Positions 35,454 through 45,123 are shown, counted from the first letter of the stretch. The stretch is 64,000 bases of DNA from an uncultured Roseobacter sp. (GCF_947495275.1 NZ_CANLYL010000008.1:1-64000); one strand, 5' to 3'. The notes: generated by a model from the letters alone, not told the origin. A program made the numbers and translations.

Positions 35454-35485
35454 GGCGCAGGTCTAAACAACCACGCGCTAAAAGG

Positions 35486-35524
35486 AAAAGCCGCTTCTCC
35501 GACAATCGGAGAAGCGGCTTTTTT
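35486..35524 (+). terminator. Strong intrinsic terminator after DUF1127 gene
   Basis: AAAAGCCGCTTCTCCG (35486-35501) pairs with CGGAGAAGCGGCTTTT (35507-35522), loop ACAAT, with further T following. The A-run makes it potentially bidirectional. Confidence 0.93.
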
Positions 35525-35594
35525 AACAGATGAACACCTTTGGAGGGACGTTCGTTCACACACTCGAACAGCCGAGAGAGCCGTTCGTACTCAT

Positions 35595-35939
35595 TCAGGG
35601 CAGCGCTTTGGTAATGTTCTCCGCCAGGTAGCGCGAAACGGGGTCAGCTTGCATTACCCACCCGGCTGCGCGTTCAAAAACGGTCCCGTCGGCGAGAGCT
35701 TCGACCCGGCTTTCATAGATGCCAAGACCTGTCGACGCCATCATCAGCGCTTTAAAGACCAGAACACCCGCTACGGTAAAAACGATTGCGCGGGGCCGGA
35801 TCGGAAATCTCGCGCGTTTGGGTTCAACGGTGATCAACCCGTCATCACCAAGCTTTGCGACATAGCCCCGTGCCAGCTGACGGTGCTTATCACTCACCAC
35901 GGCAATGCGTTTTTCGAATTGAGCGAATGTATCGGACAT
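35595..35939 (-). CDS. Small membrane-associated hypothetical protein
   Basis: A 114-residue protein with one hydrophobic segment (IRPRAIVFTVAGVLVFKALMMAS, about 45-67) after a cytoplasmic N-terminus that looks helical (MSDTFAQFEKRIAVVSDKHRQ, residues 1-21 read in part). ATG 35939 is supported by AGGAG seven bases upstream. The family is not recognised. A small inverted repeat ATCAA-AA-TTGAT (35977-35988) lies just upstream and could be part of its promoter. Confidence 0.7.
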   Translation of the reverse strand: MSDTFAQFEKRIAVVSDKHRQLARGYVAKLGDDGLITVEPKRARFPIRPRAIVFTVAGVLVFKALMMASTGLGIYESRVEALADGTVFERAAGWVMQADPVSRYLAENITKALP

Positions 35940-36043
35940 CACACTCTCCTGACCATCAGGCCCCCACCCGACTACGATCAAAATTGATTGGAATGCATGA
36001 CAAATTCAAGGCAAATTGACCAAATGTGGCAAAACTGGGGCGA

Positions 36044-36919
36044 TTAAGGCAGTTCTCTACTTAAAGTAAGCGTTGTCCAGTCAACAATCTCATCCCGACT
36101 TACGAGATTGATGCCAACTTGCGCATAAACCGCAATGATATCATCGGCCTGCTCATTCAGAATACCGGACAGAATCGCGTATCCGCCGGGTCTGAGATGA
36201 TTTGCCATTTCCGGTGCCAGCGCGACCAGCGGACCTTTGAGAATGTTAGCAAAAACCAGATCGAAGGGACGCGCGCTCCGCAAATCCGGATGATCAAACC
36301 CGGCGGCTTCAAGGCAGGAAATACGATCCTCAAGCCCATTGGCGCTGGCGTTCGCCCGCGCTACCTCGACAGCCACCTCGTCAATATCGCTGGCAAGCAC
36401 ATGTATCGGCCAGAGCCGCGCCGCCGCCATGGCCAGCACCGCAGTACCACATCCGATATCTGCAACCTGCTGCCCCTGAAACCCGGTCTCTGCCAATCGG
36501 TCCAGCGCCTTCAGGCAACCCAGCGTCGTGCCGTGGTGGCCGGTGCCGAACGCCATTGCGGCCTCGATCAACAGCGGCTCAACACCCTCGGGAACCTTAT
36601 CGGCATCATGCGCCCCGTAAACGAAAAACCGCCCTGCTTCGACAGGGGCGAGTTCACGACGCACATGGACAACCCAATCGGTTTCCGGCAGTTCGGATAT
36701 CACGAAAGGGTTGGCGCCCATCGCCGTTGCCAGCAGGGTCAGCGCGGTGTCGTCAGGGCTTTCGGTGAAATACCCGCCCACTTCCCAAAGGCCAGAATCG
36801 TCTTCGACCTCAAAGACGCCAATCCCGGTGGGTTCCGGGTCCAGATGCTCCATTGCATCGCCCAGTTTTTCGGCGGCGGCTTTTCCGGTCACGGTGGTCA
36901 GGGCGGTGAAGGTTGGCAT
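36044..36919 (-). CDS. prmA: Ribosomal protein L11 methyltransferase PrmA
   Basis: A 291-residue S-adenosylmethionine-dependent enzyme that trimethylates ribosomal protein L11. An N-terminal substrate-recognition domain precedes the methyltransferase fold. AFGTGHHGTTLGCLKAL and VADIGCGTAVLAMAAARL form the AdoMet site, and LVFANILKGPLVALAPE is the conserved catalytic-side motif. Length is normal. Confidence 0.93.
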   Translation of the reverse strand: MPTFTALTTVTGKAAAEKLGDAMEHLDPEPTGIGVFEVEDDSGLWEVGGYFTESPDDTALTLLATAMGANPFVISELPETDWVVHVRRELAPVEAGRFFVYGAHDADKVPEGVEPLLIEAAMAFGTGHHGTTLGCLKALDRLAETGFQGQQVADIGCGTAVLAMAAARLWPIHVLASDIDEVAVEVARANASANGLEDRISCLEAAGFDHPDLRSARPFDLVFANILKGPLVALAPEMANHLRPGGYAILSGILNEQADDIIAVYAQVGINLVSRDEIVDWTTLTLSRELP

Positions 36920-37045
36920 CAGCGTCTCCAGGATTTTCCTGATCGCCTAGGGCCAGCGCTTGCGAAGGTCAAGCAGACAACCCGCGGGTGGGCCGCGCCC
37001 GCGCATCGGAATTACCGGAGAGGCAGCTCTTGTAACGCCGGTTTT

Positions 37046-38287
37046 TCACTCCGCGGCAGCGGTTATCCTGCCGGAAAAGACCGTCTCATTGCCCTTTTCG
37101 GGATGGCGGGGGATCAAGGTGGCGAGCGTCAGGGACACGCTGGCCATGCCCGCCGCCAGCAAAAACACCGCAGCAGGCGAGACCAGCCACAAAAGCCCCA
37201 GCAGGACCGGTAGAAACACTGCCGCAATATGGTTGATGGTAAAGGCCACGGCAGCGGTGGGCGCGATATCACCAGGATCGCTGATTTTCTGGAAATAGGT
37301 CTTCATCGCCAGTGCGAGCCCAAAGAACATGTGGTCGATCACATAGAGAAAGGCCGCGACATGAAAACTCCAGTCATAGAAATAGACACCGCCATAGGCC
37401 AGAAAGACGCAGACAAGCCCAGTGTATTCGAAAACCAGCGCATTACGCTCGCCAAAACGGGCTACAATATGCCCTAGGAAAGGCGCCACGCACATGTTGA
37501 TCACGAGGTTGATGAGATAGAGGCCGACAACTTCATGCACCTCGAAGCCGAATTTCTCGACCATCATGAAACCAGCAAAAACCATGAATATCTGCCGCCG
37601 TGCGCCGGACATGAACTGCAGCGCGTAGTAGAGCCAATAGCGTCGGCGCAGAATCATTTTCTTGATTTGCGGATGTGGTGCTTCGAACTGCGGATAGACC
37701 AGCAGGGCGAACAGACCGATGGCGCAGGTGATCCCGCCGCCCACCATGAAGACAAGGTTATAGGTCAGCCCCAGGGGCTCCCAGAGGATCATGATGATGA
37801 AATAAACGATGAAAGTCGCCGCAGAGGCGGTGGCCATGATCCAACCCAATATCTGTGGGGCACGGTCCTTGGGCAGCCATTGAAGTTGCAGCGACTGGTT
37901 GACGGTCTCGTAATAGTGAAACCCCACCGAACTGAGAAAGGTCAGGATCAGGATGCCGGTCAGTTGCGGGAACTGCGCGGTCAAAGCCGTAGCCGCCCCC
38001 AGCAGCATGAGCGATACGAGGCCCAGCACCTGTTCGCGCATGAAAATGATGACCGCGATCACGCCGACGGCGAGAAAGCCCGGGATTTCCCGCACCGTAT
38101 GCAGCAACCCGATGTCCGCGCCGTCGAACGACGCCATTTCCTTCACGAAATTGTTCAGCAGCGCATACCATGTGTAAAATGCAACCGGCATAGCAAACGC
38201 CATTAAGAACAAAAGCGTCGTGGGGCGACGCCAGAGCGGCAGGCCCTGCGCCACATCCAGCGCCATGATATTACGAAGCGGAGACAT
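37046..38287 (-). CDS. Major facilitator superfamily transporter
   Basis: A 413-residue inner-membrane protein with about 12 hydrophobic segments in two halves. Loop motifs are degenerate compared with well-known sugar or drug carriers, so no substrate can be assigned. The N-terminus reads MSPLRNIMALDVAQGLPLWRR in part, with another possible start at 38266; neither has a strong ribosome binding site. It stands alone between prmA and priA. Confidence 0.82.
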   Translation of the reverse strand: MSPLRNIMALDVAQGLPLWRRPTTLLFLMAFAMPVAFYTWYALLNNFVKEMASFDGADIGLLHTVREIPGFLAVGVIAVIIFMREQVLGLVSLMLLGAATALTAQFPQLTGILILTFLSSVGFHYYETVNQSLQLQWLPKDRAPQILGWIMATASAATFIVYFIIMILWEPLGLTYNLVFMVGGGITCAIGLFALLVYPQFEAPHPQIKKMILRRRYWLYYALQFMSGARRQIFMVFAGFMMVEKFGFEVHEVVGLYLINLVINMCVAPFLGHIVARFGERNALVFEYTGLVCVFLAYGGVYFYDWSFHVAAFLYVIDHMFFGLALAMKTYFQKISDPGDIAPTAAVAFTINHIAAVFLPVLLGLLWLVSPAAVFLLAAGMASVSLTLATLIPRHPEKGNETVFSGRITAAAE

Positions 38288-38411
38288 ATGAGAGCCTTAT
38301 GCCTTTTGCCGCGCTTTGGCGAGGTGCAAAAAAGCACAATTCACAAGGCTCAACTGCACCCTTCGACAAGGCTTAGCCGTCACCTGAAGAGCCGTCAGAG
38401 TTCAATTCCGG

Positions 38412-40607
38412 TCAGTAGAAACTCTGCGGGTCGATATCCACGGCCAGTCGCAAATCGCCCTTCAGCGGCACCTGCGCGACCCAGCGGGCCAGCGCGTCTT
38501 GTAAGGGTGCCGATTTTTCCGCCTTGACCAGCAATCTGACACGGTGCCGCCCGCGCACGCGCGCGATGGGGGCTGGCGCAGGCCCAAAAACCTGCGCGCC
38601 GATGGAGCGCAGCGGCGCATCCTGACGGGCCAGCAGGTTGCCCGCATCAAAGACTTTCGCAACATCCGGCCCGCTGAGGATGATACCTGCCATTCGCCCG
38701 TAGGGCGGCACGCCTGCCGCTTCCCGCTCACGCGCCTCCGCCGCCCAGAAACGGTCTTCGTCACCAGCGAGAATAGCGCGGATCACCGGGTGTTCGGGCT
38801 GGTAGGTCTGCAAGAGCGCTGTGCCGGGTTTCTCCGCCCGTCCGGCCCGGCCCGCCACTTGCCGCATCAGTTGGAATGTCCGTTCCGCCGCGCGCAAATC
38901 CGACCCCTGCAGGCCCAGATCAGCATCAATGACCCCGACCAGAGTGAGTTTGGGGAAATTGTGCCCCTTGGCCACCAGTTGCGTGCCGATGATGATGTCG
39001 GCGGCCCCTTCGGCGATCCCTTCGATCTCTGCCTTCAAAGCCCGCGCGGAGCCGTACATGTCCGAACTCAATGTGGCGATCCGCGCATCGGGGAAAAGGG
39101 CGGCGGCTTCTTCGCCCAGACGCTCAACACCCGGACCGACCGGGGCCAGACGTCCTTCGGCATCGCAGGACGGGCAAATCGTGGGCATGGGTTTGGTCTC
39201 GCCGCACTGATGACAGACCAGCCGCTTGAGAAACCGGTGCTCGACCATGCGCGCGTCACAATCGTCACAGCCGATCTGGTGCCCGCACGCCCGGCAAAGC
39301 GTGATCGGCGCGTAGCCCCGGCGGTTGATGAAAAGCAGCGATTGTTCGCCAGCCGCCAGCCGCGCCTCAACCTGCGTCTTCAACTGCTCAGACACCCAGC
39401 GATCGGAGGGCAACCCCTCCGAACGCATATCAAGCGCACGCATTTCCGGCATGACCGCCGGACCAAAGCGGGAGGTCAGTTCCAGCCGGTTGTATTTGCC
39501 CGCCTGCGCATTGGCCCAGCTTTCCAGACTTGGCGTGGCTGAGGCCAACACCACCTGCGCCCCGCAGATCGAGGCACGCAGCACCGCCATGTCGCGCGCA
39601 TTGTAAAGCACGCCCTCTTCCTGCTTGTAGGACGTGTCGTGCTCTTCATCGACCACGATCAGACCCAGGTTCTGAAACGGCAAAAACAGCGCCGAACGCG
39701 CGCCAATGACCAGTTGCGCTTTGCCCTGCCCCACCATACGCCAGATGCGCCTGCGTTCTGTCATCGTGGCACCGGAATGCCATTCGGCAGGTTTGGCGCC
39801 AAAGCGTTCCTGAACCCGGGTCAGGAATTCCGCCGTCAAGGCAATCTCCGGCAACAGCACAAGCGCCTGACGCCCCGCGCGCAAGGCAGCCGCGACCGCT
39901 TCGAGGTAAACTTCGGTCTTGCCCGACCCGGTCACCCCGCGCAGCAGGGTTGTGCCGTATTTTTCTGATCGTACCGCGTGCGATAGCTGTGCGGCACCTT
40001 CGGCCTGTTCGTTGGTCAATTCCTTGCCGGGAAGGTCAGGATCAAGCCGCGCAAAGGGCAGATCACGGGGGCTGTCCTCTTCCGCGACCGCCCGTTGCGC
40101 CACCAGCCCCTTGACCACCGAAGAGCCGACACCGGCCATCTCCGCCAGCTCCTTGAGTGTGAAGGCCAGATCACCATAAGCGCTGAGCGCGTCCAGAACC
40201 TTGCGGCGTGCGGCGGTCATTTTATCCGGCTCACCGGGTCCGCGACGGTAAATCTTGCGCATCGACGGTGGATCACCCAAGCCCGGCGCACGGGTTGCCA
40301 GACGCAACATCGCGGGCATGGGCGTCAGGGTATAATCTGCCGCGCGCTCCAGAAAACTGCGCATTTCCGCGCGCATGGGGGCCGCATCAAGCACCCGGAT
40401 CACCGATCTGATCCTGGACAGATCATAGTCGCCCTTGCCCGGTCCCCAGACGACACCGATGACCTTGCGCGGGCCCAGCGGCACCTCTACAAATGCGCCC
40501 AGATGGCACCCGCCTTCAGGAGCGCGATAGTCCAGCGCACGCCCCAAAGGTTGCGCCGTAAGCACGCCGACCAGGTCTCCAGGATCGTAGAATTGCGGCA
40601 GACTCAA
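38412..40607 (-). CDS. priA: Primosomal replication restart helicase PriA
   Basis: A 731-residue superfamily 2 helicase that reloads the replisome at stalled forks. An N-terminal DNA-binding domain (LGRALDYRAPEGG, VPLGPRKVIGVVWG) is followed by Walker A GVTGSGKTEVYLEA and the DEEH box VVDEEHDTSYKQE. Zinc-binding cysteines follow (CRACGHQIGCDDC, CHQCGETKPMPTICPSC), then the helicase C domain. TTG 40607 is chosen because GGAG lies eight bases upstream and the resulting length equals that of E. coli PriA; an in-frame TTG at 40679 would add 24 residues. Confidence 0.94.
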   Translation of the reverse strand: MSLPQFYDPGDLVGVLTAQPLGRALDYRAPEGGCHLGAFVEVPLGPRKVIGVVWGPGKGDYDLSRIRSVIRVLDAAPMRAEMRSFLERAADYTLTPMPAMLRLATRAPGLGDPPSMRKIYRRGPGEPDKMTAARRKVLDALSAYGDLAFTLKELAEMAGVGSSVVKGLVAQRAVAEEDSPRDLPFARLDPDLPGKELTNEQAEGAAQLSHAVRSEKYGTTLLRGVTGSGKTEVYLEAVAAALRAGRQALVLLPEIALTAEFLTRVQERFGAKPAEWHSGATMTERRRIWRMVGQGKAQLVIGARSALFLPFQNLGLIVVDEEHDTSYKQEEGVLYNARDMAVLRASICGAQVVLASATPSLESWANAQAGKYNRLELTSRFGPAVMPEMRALDMRSEGLPSDRWVSEQLKTQVEARLAAGEQSLLFINRRGYAPITLCRACGHQIGCDDCDARMVEHRFLKRLVCHQCGETKPMPTICPSCDAEGRLAPVGPGVERLGEEAAALFPDARIATLSSDMYGSARALKAEIEGIAEGAADIIIGTQLVAKGHNFPKLTLVGVIDADLGLQGSDLRAAERTFQLMRQVAGRAGRAEKPGTALLQTYQPEHPVIRAILAGDEDRFWAAEAREREAAGVPPYGRMAGIILSGPDVAKVFDAGNLLARQDAPLRSIGAQVFGPAPAPIARVRGRHRVRLLVKAEKSAPLQDALARWVAQVPLKGDLRLAVDIDPQSFY

Positions 40608-40728
40608 CGCGGGCGCTCCGAAAAATATGGGCAATTGAGGGTTTAAGCATCGCAGATCATGCGGTAAAGCCAAGCGCAAGAGTGAAACATGTTAGCGTTC
40701 ACATAACTCTTTGAAAGGAACTGCACCG

Positions 40729-41382
40729 ATGAAATTCTTTGTCGACACAGCCGACACGCAAGCGATTAGCGAACTCAACGATCTGGGCATGGTCGACGGG
40801 GTGACGACGAACCCTTCGCTGATCCTGAAATCGGGCCGGGATATTCTTGAGGTGACTAAGGAGATTTGCGGGATCGTAGAAGGCCCCGTAAGCGCGGAAG
40901 TGGTCGCAATGGAAGCCGAAGCGATGATCGCCGAGGGGCGTAAACTGGCCGAGATCGCGCCCAATATCACCGTCAAACTGCCCCTGACATGGGACGGCCT
41001 GAAGGCCTGTAAAGTGCTGTCTGGCGAAGGTAAAATGGTCAACGTGACGCTGTGCTTTTCGGCCAATCAGGCGCTTTTGGCGGCCAAGGCGGGGGCCACA
41101 TTCATCAGCCCGTTCATCGGGCGTCTGGACGATATCAACCTCGATGGCATGGACCTTATTCAGGACATCCGCACGATCTACGACAACTACGGCTTTGAGA
41201 CCGAAATCCTTGCGGCCTCCATCCGCTCCGTCAATCACGTGCAGGAAGCTGCCCTGATCGGTGCCGACGTCATGACGGCGCCCCCGGAGGTGATCAAGAA
41301 ACTCGCGTCGCACCCGCTGACCGATAAAGGCCTGGAACAGTTCATGGCCGATTGGGCCAAAACCGGCCAGAACATCCTCTGA
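40729..41382 (+). CDS. tal: Transaldolase/fructose-6-phosphate aldolase family protein
   Basis: A 217-residue short transaldolase (TalC/FSA type). Signatures are [13 protein letters not shown], the motif [14 protein letters not shown] and the Schiff-base Lys83 in NITVKLPLT, followed by [15 protein letters not shown]. It either transfers dihydroxyacetone units in the pentose phosphate pathway or cleaves fructose 6-phosphate; sequence alone does not separate these. ATG 40729 follows AAAGGAAC. It is divergent from priA. Confidence 0.92.
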   Translation: MKFFVDTADTQAISELNDLGMVDGVTTNPSLILKSGRDILEVTKEICGIVEGPVSAEVVAMEAEAMIAEGRKLAEIAPNITVKLPLTWDGLKACKVLSGEGKMVNVTLCFSANQALLAAKAGATFISPFIGRLDDINLDGMDLIQDIRTIYDNYGFETEILAASIRSVNHVQEAALIGADVMTAPPEVIKKLASHPLTDKGLEQFMADWAKTGQNIL

Positions 41383-41405
41383 ACCCGCAAAACGCTGCAA
41401 GATCG

Positions 41406-41429
41406 GCCAACGCCTCATCGGGCGTTGGC
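41406..41429 (+). terminator. Hairpin after transaldolase gene (weak terminator candidate)
   Basis: A 9-base perfect stem GCCAACGCC/GGCGTTGGC with loop TCATCG, 24 bases past the stop. No T-run follows, so termination is uncertain; 3' end stabilisation is equally possible. Confidence 0.5.
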
Positions 41430-41533
41430 ACAGAATGGCAACACCCGAGGACAGGTTGCGCCAACTTTCCAATTTCATGGCAGATTTGAGATGAAGCCCG
41501 TGCTATAAGTCTCGAAAAAATATAGAGCATGTC

Positions 41534-42241
41534 ATGAGCAGCAACCCAAAAATCGAAGACGCCCTGCGAGAGGCGATCATCTCGCAACCCGATGTCATTC
41601 TCAACGACAAGGACCTGATGAACGCTCTGGTCGCCGCCAACGAACGGTCCATGGGCGCAAATATTGTCGATCTGCGCGGCATCGCGATGGAGCGCATGGA
41701 AACGCGGTTGGACCGTCTGGAAGACACCCATCGCTCGGTCATTGCCGCCGCTTACGAAAACCTCGCCGGCACCAATCAGATTCACCGCGCCATATTGCGC
41801 CTTCTCGATCCAGCAGCATTCGAGGGCTTTCTTGAAAACCTCAGTGGTGAGGTTGCCGAGATATTGCGCGTCGATGCGGTCCTGCTCGTGCTGGAAACCG
41901 CTCAAGATGACATGGATCTGGTTCTGAAGTCCCTTGGGGAGGTTGTGGCGGCCACGGAACCGGGGTTCGTGGAAGATTACGTCACTCAGGGCCGCCCCGG
42001 CGGATCGCGACAGGTCACGCTGCGCCAGGTACAGAATGCATCGGCGGAGATTTACGGGGAGAAATCCGATTGGATCAGATCAGAAGCCTGCCTGAGACTT
42101 GATTTTGGCAACGGCCGCCTTCCGGGCATGCTGGTGCTGGGCGCGGAAGACCCGCATATGTTCGGGCCTCAGCAGGGCACGGATCTTCTGGTCTTTTTCA
42201 CCGGCGTATTTGAAAGGGTGATGCGCCGCTGGCTGTCATGA
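41534..42241 (+). CDS. DUF484 family protein
   Basis: A 235-residue cytoplasmic protein of the DUF484 family, GAF-like in fold. A coiled-coil N-terminal helix region (IVDLRGIAMERMETRLDRLE) precedes the GAF-like part (about 90-230). DUF484 genes are typically located directly before xerC, as here. No biochemical function is established. Its stop overlaps the xerC start by four bases. Confidence 0.87.
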   Translation: MSSNPKIEDALREAIISQPDVILNDKDLMNALVAANERSMGANIVDLRGIAMERMETRLDRLEDTHRSVIAAAYENLAGTNQIHRAILRLLDPAAFEGFLENLSGEVAEILRVDAVLLVLETAQDDMDLVLKSLGEVVAATEPGFVEDYVTQGRPGGSRQVTLRQVQNASAEIYGEKSDWIRSEACLRLDFGNGRLPGMLVLGAEDPHMFGPQQGTDLLVFFTGVFERVMRRWLS

Positions 42242-43158
42242 GCCTGATCAGCCCCGCCGCCCACGATGCTCTGGCCACCTGGCTGGATCACCAACATGCT
42301 CTCAAGGGCGCATCCGAAAACACGGTGATCGCCTACCAGGGCGATGTGACAGAGTTCCTGGCCTTTATCACCGAATACAAATCTGAAAGTCAGGGACTGT
42401 CTGCCTTGGCGCGGATCAGCGTTACGGACATGCGCGCATGGATGGCGCGCACGCGCGGCGCTGGCATCGGGGCACGTTCGCTCGCCCGAAAGCTTTCTGC
42501 TGTCAAAGCGTTTTACCGTTGGCTGTCGGAGCGCGAAGGCTTCGAGCCCACTGCGGTGCTTTCCACGCGGGCGCCGAAGTTTCAAAAGAAGCTGCCGCGC
42601 CCCTTGGCGGTGTCGGCAGCAAAGGACCTGATCGACGCCATCGAAATGCAATCTGAAAAGCCATGGGTTGCCGCCCGCGACGTGGCCGTCGTCACTCTGC
42701 TTTGGGGCTGTGGGCTTCGCATCTCTGAAGCCCTGGGCTTGACCGGGGGTGACGCACCGCTGCCGGATGTCTTGAGGATCATCGGCAAGGGCGACAAGGA
42801 ACGGATTGTTCCGGTTGTGCCTGCGGCTCAAAGCGCCGTGGATGCCTACATCAGGCTTTGCCCCTACCCGATGGGCGCGCAGGCCCCACTCTTTCGCGCG
42901 GTTCGGGGTGGCCCGCTGGCCCCGGGCGCCATTCAGAAGGTGATGGCACGGGCACGCATGCAACTTGGGCTGCCGGCCACGGCCACCCCCCATGCCATGC
43001 GCCACAGCTTTGCCACCCATCTGCTGGATGCGGGCGGCGATCTGCGCGCCATTCAGGAATTGCTGGGACATGCCTCGTTGTCGACAACCCAGGCCTATAC
43101 AGCCGTCGACACCGCCCGCCTGATGGAAGTCTACGACCGGGCGCATCCCAAAGCTTGA
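42238..43158 (+). CDS. xerC: Tyrosine recombinase XerC
   Basis: A 306-residue site-specific recombinase that, with XerD, resolves chromosome dimers at dif. An N-terminal SAM-like DNA-binding domain is followed by the catalytic domain with Arg in LLWGCGLRISEALGL, HAMRHSFATHLLDAG, GHASLSTTQAYT and the nucleophilic Tyr near residue 286. No integron or phage genes are near, and DUF484 precedes it, so the housekeeping XerC is the best reading. Confidence 0.93.
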   Translation: MSLISPAAHDALATWLDHQHALKGASENTVIAYQGDVTEFLAFITEYKSESQGLSALARISVTDMRAWMARTRGAGIGARSLARKLSAVKAFYRWLSEREGFEPTAVLSTRAPKFQKKLPRPLAVSAAKDLIDAIEMQSEKPWVAARDVAVVTLLWGCGLRISEALGLTGGDAPLPDVLRIIGKGDKERIVPVVPAAQSAVDAYIRLCPYPMGAQAPLFRAVRGGPLAPGAIQKVMARARMQLGLPATATPHAMRHSFATHLLDAGGDLRAIQELLGHASLSTTQAYTAVDTARLMEVYDRAHPKA

Positions 43159-43270
43159 AACGACTTTCACAGTATTGTGCACGAACGTTTACTGCATTCA
43201 CGGCAGAAATCGTGCAACCCTCGATGCGCGGCATTCGGCCGCATGTAAAAATCATCACCTGAGGGACCTT

Positions 43271-43855
43271 ATGACACGTTTCAGCCTAGCCATTTCCGCC
43301 ATGGCCTTTTCCTTGACTGCCACAGCGGGATACGCTGCGGATTGCCCCGTAGATGTTGAAAGCGCCTTTGATCTCGATGAGACACAGGTGGTGGCCCTCT
43401 ATGATTGTGTGAAAGACGCGATGGCGACAGGCTATGCCAAACAGGGTGACGAAATTGGCAGCAACTATCGCAGCTGGGCCGTGACCTCGACACGCCCCGC
43501 CGTTGCGGGCCCTCATGGCAACCGTTTGCTTCAGACATTCGCCAATGACGTTGCCGCCGAGCAATACCTCAAGTTCGCCGAGGAGGGCGTGGAAATGCCC
43601 GTCGGCTCTATTCTCGCCAAGGAAAGCATCACCATCAGCAAAAAGAAAAAGGCGGCCCGGCCCGGCCCGCTGTTCATCATGACCAAGCTGGCAGCAGGTG
43701 GAGCGCCCGAGACGGATGACTGGCTCTATGGCGGTCTGCAGCCCAACGGCAAACCGATGAAGTTCAAACAGTCCTTCTGTCACGACTGCCATACCGGTTG
43801 GGAAGATCAGGACTCGCTGGCCTATCCGCTCGAAGAAGTGCGTATCAGCCAGTAA
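43271..43855 (+). CDS. Cytochrome P460-type haem protein, exported
   Basis: A 194-residue protein with a signal peptide (FSLAISAMAFSLTATAGYAA) and a cytochrome P460-like domain. YRSWAVTST, the segment EMPVGSILAKESI and the C-terminal haem attachment motif CHDCHTGWEDQD fit that family. Members oxidise hydroxylamine or bind nitric oxide; a specific reaction here cannot be assigned. ATG 43271 follows GAGGGACC. It stands alone; no nitrogen-cycle partner genes are adjacent. Confidence 0.78.
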   Translation: MTRFSLAISAMAFSLTATAGYAADCPVDVESAFDLDETQVVALYDCVKDAMATGYAKQGDEIGSNYRSWAVTSTRPAVAGPHGNRLLQTFANDVAAEQYLKFAEEGVEMPVGSILAKESITISKKKKAARPGPLFIMTKLAAGGAPETDDWLYGGLQPNGKPMKFKQSFCHDCHTGWEDQDSLAYPLEEVRISQ

Positions 43856-43948
43856 CTCAAGAGATTTTTTGAATATTCAAGGTCCATCGTTCCGCGCGGT
43901 GGGCCTTTTCCTTTTGCATCCGATCTCCGCATGCGGCAAGAACAGGAC

Positions 43949-44647
43949 ATGACACTACGACTACGCGCGCTTGGCGTGCATCTTCTTACTGCCACAGGTG
44001 CCGTCTTTGCGATGCTGGCGATGCTGGCCGCGGTCGACGCCAAATGGGATCTGATGTTCCTGTGGCTGGTGGTCGCGTTTTTCGTAGATGGGATCGATGG
44101 GCCGCTGGCCCGGCAATATAATGTCAAAACCAACGCGCCCGAATTTGACGGGGTGCTGCTGGATCTGATCATCGACTACCTGACTTACGTGTTCATTCCA
44201 GCCTTTGCGCTCTTCAAATCCGGCTTGATGGATGGGTGGACAGGCTGGTTCGCCATTATCATCATCACCTTCGCATCGGCGATGTATTTTGCAGACACGC
44301 GGATGAAAACAAAGGATAATTCCTTTTCAGGATTCCCCGGCTGCTGGAATATGCTGGTGCTGGTCATCTTTGCCCTGCAACCCAACTTCTGGGTGTCGCT
44401 GGCCTTGGTAACCGTTCTTGCGGTCGCCATGTTCCTGCCACTCAAATTCGTGCACCCGGTTCGCACGGAGAGATGGCGCCGTGTGACCCTGCCCGTCGCA
44501 ATGGCCTGGACGTTCTTTGCCGGATGGGCCGCCTGGGTTGATTTTCACCCGCAAAGCTGGGCGCATTGGGGGCTGGTTGCCACGTCAGTGTATTTGCTGG
44601 GGGCGGGCGTGGCGCAGCAACTGCTCTCAAAGACCCGCGAAATCTGA
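43949..44647 (+). CDS. pcs: Phosphatidylcholine synthase
   Basis: A 232-residue inner-membrane enzyme that condenses CDP-diacylglycerol with choline. The CDP-alcohol phosphatidyltransferase motif is present in the Pcs form as DGIDGPLARQYNV followed by the G-x3-D-x3-D part GVLLDLIIDYL. About seven to eight transmembrane segments. Two starts are possible, ATG 43931 and ATG 43949; the second has AGGA nearby and is used here. It ends 20 bases before the convergent ogt gene. Confidence 0.92.
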   Translation: MTLRLRALGVHLLTATGAVFAMLAMLAAVDAKWDLMFLWLVVAFFVDGIDGPLARQYNVKTNAPEFDGVLLDLIIDYLTYVFIPAFALFKSGLMDGWTGWFAIIIITFASAMYFADTRMKTKDNSFSGFPGCWNMLVLVIFALQPNFWVSLALVTVLAVAMFLPLKFVHPVRTERWRRVTLPVAMAWTFFAGWAAWVDFHPQSWAHWGLVATSVYLLGAGVAQQLLSKTREI

Positions 44648-44667
44648 TTTCCGGAGCCGCTGTTGTT

Positions 44668-45123
44668 TCAGATCAACAGGCCCGCAGCCTTTTCGTGGCG
44701 TAGCAGCGCCACCTTTGTCTCAACGCCGCCAGCGCCGGAAAATCCCGTCAGGCCCTTCGCACCCATGACCCGGTGGCAGGGGATGACAATCGGAATGGGA
44801 TTGCCGCCGCAAGCCTGCCCTACAGATTGCGCTGGCACATTCAGTGCCTTGGCAATGTCGCCGTAGGTGCAGGTATCCCCAAATGGAATGGCGTAGATCG
44901 CATCACAAACATCGCGCTGAAATTTCGAAGCTTCGACGCGCAGCGGCAGCTCGAACACCTCGCGCGTTCCCGCATCGTATTCGGCAATCTGGCGCACGGC
45001 CCTGCGGAGCAACGGCGTGTCATCGTTCCGCACCGTCTTGCCCCAGCGAATGGTGACGATGGCATCATCTTTTTCAACGACAACCAGCGTTCCGAATTGC
45101 GTATCAACACTTGCTTCAAACAT
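44668..45123 (-). CDS. ogt: Methylated-DNA-protein cysteine methyltransferase
   Basis: A 151-residue DNA repair protein that removes alkyl groups from O6 of guanine. The active site PCHR is in NPIPIVIPCHRVMG and is preceded by the helix-turn-helix segment TYGDIAKALNVPAQSVGQAC. The N-terminal Ada AraC-like domain is missing, so it is an Ogt-type protein. It is downstream of ileS, with about 120 bases between. Confidence 0.93.
   Translation of the reverse strand: MFEASVDTQFGTLVVVEKDDAIVTIRWGKTVRNDDTPLLRRAVRQIAEYDAGTREVFELPLRVEASKFQRDVCDAIYAIPFGDTCTYGDIAKALNVPAQSVGQACGGNPIPIVIPCHRVMGAKGLTGFSGAGGVETKVALLRHEKAAGLLI

Noticed and set aside
35977-35988. ATCAA-AA-TTGAT as an FNR-type site
   Set aside because: FNR boxes read TTGAT-N4-ATCAA; orientation and spacer are wrong, so it is left as a small inverted repeat.
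42238-43158. Tyrosine recombinase as sign of an integrated element
   Set aside because: It has DUF484 upstream, a normal XerC length and no integrase-associated genes or repeats, so it is the housekeeping XerC.
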